Shown: piece by piece, positions 1 through 7,788 of the stretch | Layout of the letters: every line of letters begins with the position of its first letter | How positions within the stretch are numbered: position 1 is the stretch's first letter | Assembly: GCA_014084085.1 (NCBI GenBank) | Contig: NPFB01000071.1 | Coordinates: 210,516-230,419 of the forward strand | Source: Hondaea fermentalgiana | Lineage: Eukaryota > Sar > Bigyra > Thraustochytrida > Thraustochytriidae | Length of the DNA: 19,904 bases | Direction: 5' to 3' | Position numbers and translations under genes: made by a program | Notes under the pieces: model-generated | Database searches by the model: none | Told to the model about the DNA's origin: nothing | The model's input: the letters and a program-made list of their open reading frames with translations, nothing else

Positions 1-144
1 CGTAACATCGTTATCAATAGTTCCGGGGATGTCAAGCTCATTGACCTAGGGCGTGCACGCAAGCTGTTGAGCCCGGGCGAGGCATCTGATGAACTCAAGA
101 TCGTGAGGGAAACATTGCTTCCGCAACTGAGAAGTATCGTCTGA
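1..144 (+). CDS. Protein-kinase-like protein, C-terminal fragment (5' end outside window)
   Basis: Frame 1 is open from the left edge to a TGA at 142-144 and gives 47 residues. It begins RNIVINSSGDVKLIDLGRARKL, which resembles the catalytic-loop-to-magnesium-loop stretch of eukaryotic protein kinases: an asparagine (N2), then hydrophobic residues, then D-x-K-L-I-D-L-G. The DFG motif reads DLG, a tolerated variant. Only about 27 residues follow DLG, so the activation segment, APE motif and C-lobe are missing in this frame. Either the gene is truncated or it continues through an intron. A GTGAGG sequence at 103-108 could be a donor, but the best acceptor I see (AG at 162-163) leads to a 41-codon tail with no kinase features. 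The family assignment rests on one short motif, and substrate and role cannot be given. Confidence 0.4.
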   Translation, partial: RNIVINSSGDVKLIDLGRARKLLSPGEASDELKIVRETLLPQLRSIV

Positions 145-679
145 TGAATTGAGTTTGCCATAGTCAATGCGAGGCAAGGTACTCCCGACCTTGCATCGCA
201 CTTTTGCCGTCGATCGTGACACTTCACGAGGCCAAGCACCAAAAGGACTAGTGTCTGTGAGACAGATCACGGGCCGAATCGACAAGGCATAATGAAAATA
301 ATTTGTTGTTGCTGTGTTCTAACAAGGTGGAGCGGTCGGCGTTCGTACCCTTGCTCTACTTTGCGTCGGCATTCGGTATACGACGAAGTTGCGACAGCCC
401 CCTTTTTCCCTACCTAGTATGGTAGAGGAGACGCCGCAGCCCTTATATAACACTCGTCGCGATGACTTCGTCCTGCCACCGAACCGACTTACCTCAACTG
501 ACGAAACAACCCGAACCACACACACCTACAGCCTCTTGGATTTTGACTCCCGAATATTAATGCAAAACGAACTCGCAGTCGGTCTGAGCAAACGCTTCTT
601 CTGGGGACGAGCAGACAACAATCACAGTCACAAGCTCCATACCATGAGTAGTGAAACACATCTTTTGCAATCTAGCACA
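145..679. other. Spacer and probable 5' flank of the astacin gene
   Basis: I find no convincing gene here. A TATA-like TATATAA lies at 444-450 on the + strand, about 230 bases before the chosen astacin start. An ATG at 389 is in frame with the astacin gene, but the 97 residues it would add look like translated promoter DNA and would bury the signal peptide, so I do not use it. Confidence 0.4.
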
Positions 680-2002
680 ATGAAGCTCGCGCTCTCGTTG
701 ATCCTCGTTTCAGCGGCATCTGCTGCCACCACCATTAGCACCAACTGCTACTGCTACCACTATTACTTTTGCAAAGCCGACACCGACACCTTTGTTGAAG
801 GGGACATTATCGCAGACTATGACCTCGTGGCGGCCTCTTACGGAAAGGAAGTCGCCGAAGCGTCCAAGGACATGCTGCTCACCACTGCACGCCAGGTAGT
901 GGGTACAAACGGGCTGGAAAGAATATAGAAATTTGTGACGTGGATCGGCGGTATCGTCCCATTCCAGATCAATGCGAGCGAATTCTCCGAAGGAGACCAG
1001 GATAGAATCAGTACCCTCTTTGCCAGCCTGAATGACACCTTCAAGGGTGTGATTGTGTTTCGTCCACGACAAGCCGAAGGCGACAAGGCTTTCGTTCACG
1101 TCAGACGGTACCAAGGGGTTGCTTCGCTGGTCTTGGTCACAATGGCGGGGAATGCGTTGTGCACCTCGGCCAAGGGTTGTATCGGTCGCCGAGTGTTTGA
1201 GCACGAGGTCATGCACGCACTAGGTGTGTGGCACGAGCAGAGCCGCCCTGATCGAGATCACTATGTTGTTATCCTGTGGGACAACATTCAAGAGGGGAAA
1301 GAGGAGAATTTTAAGAAGCGCTCCTCGATCGACTCACTTGGTTTTGATTATGACATGTATAGTGCGATGAATTACCGTCCGAAGTCGTTCAGCAAGAATG
1401 GTGAGAGGACGATCGATACCATCGACCCACCGGGTGGGAGTATGAGCAATAACATTGGGCTGACAGATAATGTCATTGCACAAGTCCTTGCCTTCTGCAC
1501 GGACGCAACGCCGAAAGCCACCACTGCCACGCCAACGGCAGAGCCAACGGCAGAGCCAACGGCAGAGCCAACCCCGAGGCACACCCTAACCCTCACCAGA
1601 ACCCACAGTGCTCCCCACACCCCCTACTTCTTTGCCAACGCCAAAGCCCACTTCTCCGAGAACACTCGCGCCAACGACAGTGCCAACTCGCAGTAGCAAG
1701 GATGACGTTCGGCTTTTGTGCAGGAAGTTTGGTGATAGCGAAGCTTGCGAGACAAGCGATGATGGGTATGGTCTTTTTGCGTGGAATTGCAGGCGTGCTA
1801 GGTGTGTGGTTCGAAAACATGCAGAATGTTTGCATTCCACCACTCCAGCTTCGCCACCAAACTTCGATGAGTTTGATCGCGATACAAAATGTGGACGCTT
1901 GAAGACAGTAAGGACTTGCGAACGTCACCGGCGTGCATGTGGCGTTGTAACCGCCGAAAGTGCGGCAAGCGCATCGGGGGCTTTGGCAAGTGTCTGTGGT
2001 GA
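680..2002 (+). pseudogene. Astacin-family (M12A) zinc metalloprotease, reading frame interrupted
   Basis: This is a secreted zinc endopeptidase of the astacin family. The ATG at 680 opens a signal peptide (MKLALSLILVSAASA). A prodomain follows with FVEGDI, matching the family's FxGD-type 'aspartate switch' that blocks zinc in the zymogen. The catalytic domain starts near WIGGIVPF (941). The full zinc signature HEVMHALGVWHEQSRPDRD is at about 1202-1258, and the Met-turn SAMNY, with its zinc-ligand tyrosine, is near 1361-1375. A Pro/Thr linker with TAEP repeats (about 1535-1575) leads to a cysteine-rich tail. Three breaks are visible: an in-frame TAG at 926-928, a frame change between 1575 and 1590, and another near 1935-1945, after which the frame ends GKCLW-stop at 2002. 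The catalytic residues are all intact, so decay is recent, or the breaks are short introns or sequence errors. The family call is firm, but whether the gene is functional is open. Confidence 0.7.
896..928 (+). other. Possible 33-base intron (GT...AG) that would remove the in-frame stop
   Basis: The segment starts GTAGTG after CAG and ends ATATAG, so its last three bases are the in-frame TAG. Removing it keeps the frame and joins TTARQ to KFVTWIGGIVPF, a plausible prodomain-to-catalytic junction. Thirty-three bases would be exceptionally short for an intron, so a nonsense mutation is an equally good reading. Confidence 0.3.
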
Positions 2003-2049
2003 ACGAACGAATGAAAAAACGAACGAACGAACGAACAAACGAACGAACG
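2001..2049 (+). repeat. GAAC tetranucleotide repeat, imperfect
   Basis: A run of GAAC units with AATG and poly-A interruptions begins immediately at the TGA that closes the astacin tail. Read in frame it gives an artificial TNER-type peptide. I interpret it as a noncoding microsatellite in the 3' region or an intron. Confidence 0.85.
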
Positions 2050-2185
2050 TGTGGTGCCCGACCGCCCGTCTCTCCGTAACTTTGACAAGTTATTGCATGG
2101 TGTAACCCAACAAGCTAGCCAGCTTCTGCTCCCACCCTCACTTCCTGTTCAACACTCTCCGATCACTTCTTTTTCTTTTCGATGA

Positions 2186-2758
2186 ACAGCAACGGACTAC
2201 CCTACCACCGCCACCGCCCCACCGCCGATCGTCCCTACACCCGTTGTTGTTGGTGGTCATCAGGGGGCGCAGCAACAACAGCAACAACAGCAACAACAGC
2301 AAGAAGGGATGAGCATCATTTCAGCGATGCTGCTACTGTCCCGATTGCCAACCTCTATCGACCGGAACACCGTGCAAGGTAGACTAGCCATACATCAGCT
2401 CACGGTTGCATAATCGCTGCTGGACGTCTCAGTCTTTGTGGATGAATTAGCCCGCAGTGCGAATAGCGACCGCGACCTTGTGATGGTTTGGTACGATAGC
2501 TTCAATGAGTATGACGAAGCAGACTTTGAGGACGACGAGAGCACACCAAAATCGGATGCAAAACCGAAACGCATGAGTGCAAACATTCTCGCGAAAAGAG
2601 AAGCGTATTGCTGGGAGCCCTCGGTTGCGGTAATTGCTGAATTGGCTTATTCAGATGTGTCTCTGCCACCTTGGACCGTGAGTCCTCAAATCAAAGGAAG
2701 AAAGAGCACGATGGATCAGGCAGTCAAGGCAAGGTATACAGGCAAGAAGAGAGAATAA
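2186..2758 (+). pseudogene. Unknown P/Q-rich protein with acidic C-terminal part, frame split by a stop
   Basis: I do not recognise this protein. Frame 2 is open from 2186 and encodes a Pro/Thr/Val-rich stretch (PPPIVPTPVVV), then 11 glutamines (2270-2302), then EGMSIISAMLLLSRLPTSID. It hits TAA at 2411 and continues in the same frame through DELARSANSDRDLVMVWYDS and an acidic patch (EADFEDDE) to TAA at 2756-2758. A polypyrimidine tract followed by GAACAG at 2184-2189 looks like a 3' splice site, so the start may lie in an upstream exon, perhaps of the astacin gene. A GT...AG segment at 2379-2432 (54 bases, a multiple of three) would remove the TAA and join NTVQ to VFVDELAR. The best in-frame ATG is inside the first part, near 2309. 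This could be the spliced C-terminal part of the astacin gene, a separate gene, or a decaying sequence. Confidence 0.35.
2270..2302 (+). repeat. CAG/CAA trinucleotide repeat encoding 11 glutamines
   Basis: The pattern is CAG-CAA-CAA repeated, read in frame 2 as an unbroken Gln run in the unknown P/Q-rich frame. Mixed CAG/CAA codons are more typical of a translated poly-Q tract than of a pure slippage repeat. Confidence 0.85.
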
Positions 2759-3009
2759 GAGAGAATAGGCGTCATCTGGAAAATGACTGCGCGAGCTCGT
2801 TTTGGGAAAAGGTAAAATAAGGGGGAGAAATCCGTAGCGAAGCGAAGCAGGGCAGAGCAGAAAGCAAAGCACAGCGCGGGCGCATAAATGAATGACCCCC
2901 CCGAAGCCTGGGCGACCCGAGACGCAAGAGATGCGCGTCGGGCGAGACAAAGGTGAGCAAGTCAGCGTCGCGCGAGCAAAAGGCAGGAAGATAAAGCAAA
3001 GGTAAACGT

Positions 3010-3739
3010 TTAGCTGGACTCCTCCGACTCGGCGACCTCCTCAAAGGAGTCGACGAGGTCAGGGATCTCGTCGTCGCCCTCGGCGGCGTCAGCGCCCTCA
3101 GCGCCCTCTTTGCCCGAGAGGGCCTGGTTGAACTGACCGTAGAAGCCAGGCATGGAGGCCATCTTCTGCGCGTTCGCCTGGCCCATCATGGGGCCGACCT
3201 CGTCCACCACGTCCGCAAGGTTGGCGGTGGCGTTGGGGCCCGCGATGACAAAGGTGTTGGCCTGGATGCTGGCCTGGACCTTGGGGTTCTTGAAACGGAT
3301 CACGGTCTGGTCGTCGCAGAACATGTTCACCTCGGAGATGCCCTGGATGGGGTTCACGCCAAGGCGCTTGAGCGAGCTCTGAAGCTTGCGGTCATCGGCG
3401 CCAGCGCTCGACTTGTTCACCGCCTTCTTCTTGCGGCGGACGGTACCACGGCCACCGAGTTTCGACTGTGTGTTTCCGAAGACCAACAATTTACGTTAGT
3501 TGCGAAGCTTCGTAGCAAGATATGATGCGGGCACACGCATTCGTGCACGCATGCGTGCAACGGAACGATGGCTCCAGAGCATCGTAAGAGAGCAGCGTAG
3601 GGCACATAGAGGTAGATGCCTCGCCTGCGCATAAGCGCAAACAGCGCCATTCGATTTGCGTGCTACGTACCTGAGCGTTGCCGCCGAAGCGGTTCTTGAG
3701 GCGCTCGCGCGCCGCCAAGATCTCTGCGTCTTCACCCAT
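3010..3739 (-). CDS. BTF3: Nascent polypeptide-associated complex subunit beta (NAC-beta/BTF3), two exons
   Basis: This is the beta subunit of the NAC heterodimer, which binds ribosomes at the exit tunnel and shields nascent chains. Exon 1 is 3739-3671 (23 residues, starting MGEDAEILAARERLKNRFGG) and exon 2 is 3465-3010, closing with TAA. Joined, they give a 174-residue product, the usual size. The splice produces GGNAQ-SKLGGRGTVRRKKKAV, which contains the conserved ribosome-binding RRKKK motif at residues about 32-36. The NAC domain follows at about 52-110 (LKRLGVNPIQGISEVNMF...). The C-terminus is acidic (EGDDEIPDLVDSFEEVAE), as is usual for this family. The ATG at 3739 is the first ATG in frame. 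The gene is transcribed away from a large GC-rich island. I am very sure of the family and the exon structure. Confidence 0.95.
3466..3670 (-). other. Intron of NAC-beta (205 bases)
   Basis: On the minus strand it begins GTACGT after CAG and ends CACACAG before TCG. Both junctions fall between codons (phase 0), and the join restores a family-conserved sequence. This is the best-supported intron in the window and shows that its spliceosome uses ordinary GT-AG borders with lengths of about 200 bases. Confidence 0.92.
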
Positions 3740-4204
3740 TGTGGAGATAGACGAGGTGGACAAACACCTGTGGTTTCCTCAATCGCACCAGCCACCATCG
3801 TGGTCACGCAGCGTCTCCCGTCAGCATTCCGCGTCCCTTTCTCCTCGCGCCTCTCCTCCTCGTCCTCCTCGTCGGCGCCCCTCGCGTCGCTCTTATCCTG
3901 GCGCCAATCAAAGCAAAGCTGCCGTCATCCCGCCATGCGCTGCATCCCTCCGCGCCGGCGAGCCCGGGAGGCGCTCCGCGGGCGAGGGGGCGGCGGGCCG
4001 GGGGGGTGGGAGGCGGCGCTCTCTCGCGCGAGAGCCCGCCGCCCAGAGGCCTCCGCGCGCGCGGGCGCGGCTCCGCGCGGCACCTACCTGCGTACGTGCG
4101 CTCTTCTTCGGGCTCTGGTTGGCGCCCGCTCGCCGCTCCCCGCGCCTGCCTAAACTCGTAGTCGCGCCTGCGCCGCACCTTCTTTCTCGCCCCTCTTTTC
4201 GCCC

Positions 4205-4207
<3 letters not shown>

Positions 4208-4244
<37 letters not shown>
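4208..4244 (+). repeat. CT dinucleotide microsatellite
   Basis: About 18 uninterrupted CT units sit in the GC-rich island upstream of NAC-beta. On the NAC-beta sense strand this is a GA tract, a GAGA-like promoter element in appearance. Confidence 0.95.
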
Positions 4245-4246
<2 letters not shown>

Positions 4247-4365
4247 GCGCCGCGCCGCGCCGCGCTCGCAGCCCTCGCCTCGCCGCCCTCGCCCGGCTGC
4301 CGCGCAGGCCGGCCGGGCCGGCCGGGCCGCCGCACACGCACGGCGCCTCGCCGCGGGCCGGCGCG

Positions 4366-4410
4366 GCGCGGGACGTGGCGGCGCGGGGCGTGGCGGCGCG
4401 GGGCGTGGCG
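4366..4410 (+). repeat. Three tandem 15-base GC-box-like units
   Basis: The units are gcgcgggacgtggcg, gcgcggggcgtggcg and gcgcggggcgtggcg, at 4366, 4381 and 4396. They are identical except for one base in the first. Each contains GGGCGTGGC (GGGACGTGGC in the first), a GC-box/CACC-box look-alike, so this may be a cluster of transcription-factor sites. Confidence 0.85.
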
Positions 4411-4437
4411 AGAGGGAGAGAGAAAAGATAGAGCCGC

Positions 4438-4459
4438 GAGGAGGAGGAGGAGGAGGAGG
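4438..4459 (+). repeat. GAG trinucleotide repeat
   Basis: Seven GAG units at the far edge of the GC-rich island upstream of NAC-beta. They are noncoding in context. Confidence 0.9.
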
Positions 4460-5812
4460 GCGCTCGCTTTTCGAGGGGCCGCCGCAAGTCAACAATGTGT
4501 GGGATAGAGCACTTGTCCAGCGGAAAGCGCACTTGCGCCCCGCGATTTACTGCACTGTTGTAGGCTGCGCCGGATGCGGCCGTACCCTAACCCTTGCGGT
4601 GTCGAGTCCTTTTTCTTCTTCTTGGTACGTTCCAAAGTGTTCTTGGGGCGTGCGTGTTTCTGATGAGATGAAGAGCGAAATCCTTCAATTTTGGCAGCAA
4701 GATGCGTGCTTTGTCAAAAAGAGAGAGAACGAGTGAGGAATACGAGTAGAGCTTGTGAGACACGAGGCTCAATAAGTCAGTCTTAGCTGCTTACACATTG
4801 GTCTCTTGATACGATCGACTCTTTGTTTTCTCGCTTGTCAAACCGTCAGCGGCAAAACACTTTGTTCGTAAAAGGAATGAGGAAAGGAACTCATACAATG
4901 TAAAAATGTGTTCGGGCACAACTTGTCTGACCCGAATTTTGAATTATATAATAATTAAAGCGAGCCCAAACATTGGCTTTTATACAATTTTGCAAAGGGT
5001 ATAAGCACTTTCTGCACAGCATACGATGGATGATCACTTTTGCAATGAGCGCGAAATTAGGCCTAGGCTTCGTTTCGGCTCGACTATAACGTTTGGTCCT
5101 AGCTCGTTTCTCGTCTGGGAAGGGTGCGCAACTTTATATAAAAAATAAAATTAAAAAGCAACATGGCCTGCCAGAATCAGCGCGAGGTCTTCTAGCGCAC
5201 AAAGCTGACACTGATTGCAACAAAACGAACTTACTCCTTTGCACGGAAAGAGCCAAACCACTCGTAAACAATAAAAGAATTTCTCGTCGTGCTTTCAGTG
5301 TTGCAATCAATACACAGTCAGCCACTTCTCCTCTCCCTATTGTGAGCTTAGCTTCTAGATTCGTTATAAAAAACAAAACTGTGCGTTGAATGGTTAAAGA
5401 TAAAGCACGGCGGAAGTATACAGAAACTCCCCGTTTCTGCTGACAACAACCTTAATGTCGCGGCATCATGCCATTTCTTCGACACATGCCACATCTCGAA
5501 CCAGCAACCAAGCAAACGTCCTACGGCTACGGAGCGACGCTTTCGCCCCTGCCCTCTCACAACGTCCCCCTCCGACTTTCCCGCAACAAAAGTGAATGCT
5601 TGTCTTAGCCGCAGCAGCAGCTCGGCATCGTTCGTGTTCATGCTTCGGAGAGCGCCACGGCCAGCATCAGAGTTGCCGTGGGGACACAAGGCAAAAGTCA
5701 CTAGATCCTCGAGGTCGGGAGCTCGCAATTTTGTCCCGAGCGGTTCTGCTCGACAGCTTCGCGCGATGGGCAGACCGCGAACAAAGCGAGCAGACGCGGT
5801 GCCCATCGAGGC

Positions 5813-7267
5813 ATGCGAACGAGGCAGCTCGGCGACTTTGGCTCACGTGTCCTGCAGCGCAGACTGGCAAAGTCAAGGTACAGCGGCGTGACTGTGACGA
5901 CTCGGACCTTGGACACGATGAGCTCCGGCGGACTCGACGAAGCGGCCGTGAGCGACAAGATCCGCGGCACGCTCCTAGGCGCCGTGCTTGGCGAGTCGCT
6001 GGCGATGCCGGTTCACTGGTACTACAACCCGCAAAAACTAAAGGAGGCCTATGGAGAGGTCACGGAGCTTCGCGCGCCCAAACCGACCCATGCCGAGTCG
6101 ATGATTCTACGCTTCAGCTACAACGGGTCGATCGACATTCTCCACGACAAAAAGGCGTACTATGAGGGATGTGACCCCGAGATCGCCGCGAAAATGACCA
6201 AGGAGGAACGCGCCAAAGTTTCCGATGAACACGGTAACTTTGTTGGCAGAGAGGCTGAAGACCGCCCTCACTACCACGCCACGCTCAAGCGCGGACAAAA
6301 CACCTCGAACATGTGCATCTCGCGCCTGCTCATGCGCTATCTCGGCGAGGTTCTTGACAAGGGCGAGGATCGCTACGACCCGCAAGAATACCTTGAGCGC
6401 TTTGAAAAGTACATGACGACCGACCCTCGTGAACATCCGGACGATCTGGCTCAGGTCTTTGTGCACAATGACCCGTACCTCGACAGTTACGTGCGCAAAT
6501 TCTTCGAAAACCTTTCGAAAGGAGTCCCTCTCATGAACTGTGCCTACAATCAACGTGATAATTGGGCCATCAACAGTCTTGACGGAGTTCTCGTGAGCAT
6601 CCCGCTCATCGCAGCCTACAAGGACGACCCTGAATCCGGGCTCCTTGGCCGCGTCGTCGAGCATCACATGCTGACGCATCGCTCGCCCTCCGTCACCGCT
6701 GCACTTGGCGTTGTTGCTCCGTTGCTGCAGCAAATGTACCAGGGACGTGATCCCGACGAAGCGCTCGACGCCGCCATGGAAAAGATGCGCCCCCCGCGTC
6801 TTACTGGTCGTGCCATGCACGAGAGCTACGCGAGCCACAACGGACCCGACTTCATTCCCAAGTGGGAAAAGTGGGACCAACACATGGAGATGGCTCCGGG
6901 CAAAAATCTCAAGGAAGTCGTTCACCAATATCTTGCCGAGGGCAAGAGCAACAAGGATGTCGCTGGCTACACAGAGGGCGAGGGCATCTTTTCCACGGCG
7001 TGCTACTGCGAGCAGGCTCTTCCCATTGTTCTCTTTCTTGCCGCAAAGTACAAGGATGACTTTACGGGCGCTCTCCAGGCCAACGCCGAGCTCGGCGGGC
7101 ATAATACGGCGCGCGGAGCCATTCTTGGCGCCATCATGGGCGCTCGTCTCGGCCAAAAAGCTCTTCCTTCGGCTTGGATCGACCAGCTTGCAGTGCCTGA
7201 TCAAATTGCCGCAGAGATCGATGGCATTGTCAAGGTGAGCGCGCTTCGCGCGCAACAAGCCAAGTAG
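5813..7267 (+). CDS. ADP-ribosylglycohydrolase-like protein, paralog 1, probable mitochondrial presequence
   Basis: A 484-residue protein of the DraG/ARH/crystallin-J1 superfamily, whose classical members remove ADP-ribose from proteins using two metal ions. Family landmarks are RGTLLGAVLGESLAMPVHWYY (residues about 51-71, replacing the usual GDALG region), NGSIDILHD (104-112), RPHYH (151-155), LTHRS (287-291) and AELGGHNTARGAILGAIMGA (425-444, the position of the classical GGDTDT). The metal-binding TDDT and GGDTDT motifs are absent: the matching places read GQNTSNM (161-167) and GGHNTARG (428-435). It belongs to a divergent subfamily whose substrate I cannot name. Residues 1-35 are rich in Arg, Ser and Thr with only two Asp (MRTRQLGDFGSRVLQRRLAK...), which suggests a mitochondrial presequence. 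An internal ATG at 5918 (residue 36) could give a cytosolic form. It is the upstream half of a tandem duplication, roughly 60% identical to its neighbour by eye. Confidence 0.88.
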   Translation: MRTRQLGDFGSRVLQRRLAKSRYSGVTVTTRTLDTMSSGGLDEAAVSDKIRGTLLGAVLGESLAMPVHWYYNPQKLKEAYGEVTELRAPKPTHAESMILRFSYNGSIDILHDKKAYYEGCDPEIAAKMTKEERAKVSDEHGNFVGREAEDRPHYHATLKRGQNTSNMCISRLLMRYLGEVLDKGEDRYDPQEYLERFEKYMTTDPREHPDDLAQVFVHNDPYLDSYVRKFFENLSKGVPLMNCAYNQRDNWAINSLDGVLVSIPLIAAYKDDPESGLLGRVVEHHMLTHRSPSVTAALGVVAPLLQQMYQGRDPDEALDAAMEKMRPPRLTGRAMHESYASHNGPDFIPKWEKWDQHMEMAPGKNLKEVVHQYLAEGKSNKDVAGYTEGEGIFSTACYCEQALPIVLFLAAKYKDDFTGALQANAELGGHNTARGAILGAIMGARLGQKALPSAWIDQLAVPDQIAAEIDGIVKVSALRAQQAK

Positions 7268-7788
7268 CCAGCCAGTCAGCCAGCCAGCCACTTTCAACAC
7301 TAATGGAAAAAAGAACTTCCCTGTAGAACATTGATGTGTCTCGCCTCTGTTGTCAATTTTCTTTTTTTTGGGGGGGGGTGGAAGGGGAAGGTAGGCCTAT
7401 TTCTTCTGTGGGTGCAGGCAGAGCAATGATGAAGCGGATGATGGCTTCGTCCGACGACCGTCCGACGCGCGAACGCATCCTTGGCCAATTTCACGGACCG
7501 AACTCGGCATGCTCATGAACGCAGCCAGCGCTGATTCCTCGGTCAGCTGCAACAGCAGCTTGACGTGACGCTCACTCTGCGTACGCGGGGCAAACCACCA
7601 ATCGACGCTCGTACGAGTTTCTCCACTGTCACCAAATCTCCAAAGCACTACTACGATCTCCTCGTTGCGGTGGGGACAGATCCTCCCTATCCCCCTTTTC
7701 TTCTTGATGACACGGGTCTTGGGCGCGAAGACCCGAGATCAGGATCGACAATTGATCGAGGCAGAGATTGACAGCGAGGCAGAGCTGC
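7268..7788. other. Spacer between the two ADP-ribosylglycohydrolase-like genes
   Basis: It holds an imperfect CAGC repeat just after the first gene (7270-7291) and a T-run followed by nine G at about 7363-7378. There is no credible gene. It should contain the 3' end of paralog 1 and the promoter of paralog 2. Confidence 0.6.

Larger units (their letters stand above)
3740..5812. other. GC-rich promoter island then AT-rich spacer
   Basis: About 3840-4480 is extremely GC-rich and carries CT, GAG and 15-base GC-box-like repeats. It lies directly upstream of NAC-beta and is probably its promoter. From about 4780 to 5400 the composition turns AT-rich with no credible gene. About 5400-5812 becomes GC-richer again and should hold the promoter and 5' leader of the first ADP-ribosylglycohydrolase-like gene. 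Several open frames of 60-350 codons cross the island on both strands, but they are low-complexity Arg/Ala/Pro translations. Confidence 0.6.

Noticed and set aside
389..679. Upstream extension of the astacin frame from the ATG at 389
   Set aside because: It would place 97 residues before a clean signal peptide and would translate a TATA-like region, so the ATG at 680 is a better start.
926..2413. Reassigned stop codons (TAG/TAA read as amino acids) to explain the in-frame stops
   Set aside because: TAA ends NAC-beta, TAG ends both ADP-ribosylglycohydrolase-like genes, the oxidoreductase, PIG-X and the WW/UIM gene, and TGA ends the hypothetical gene, so the standard code fits.
4585..4594. Telomere-like CCCTAACCCT (also near 1584)
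   Set aside because: Each is under two units long, not tandem, and inside a gene-bearing region, so there is no support for an interstitial telomere.
3678..4736. Long overlapping frames on both strands (up to 352 codons) across the GC island
   Set aside because: They encode Arg/Ala/Pro/Glu low-complexity sequence from biased DNA, partly overlap NAC-beta exon 1, and show no domain.
5490..5505. tRNA B-box-like sequence on the minus strand (GGTTCGAGATG)
   Set aside because: The conserved CC end is missing, and I found no A-box or cloverleaf stems at the right distance.
5348..5806. 152-codon minus-strand frame upstream of the first ADP-ribosylglycohydrolase-like gene
   Set aside because: There is no recognisable motif, the composition is mixed and shifts along the frame, and it overlaps the likely promoter of a well-supported gene.
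6107..7300. 397-codon minus-strand frame
   Set aside because: It is a shadow of the strongly supported plus-strand ADP-ribosylglycohydrolase-like gene, caused by GC-rich third positions.
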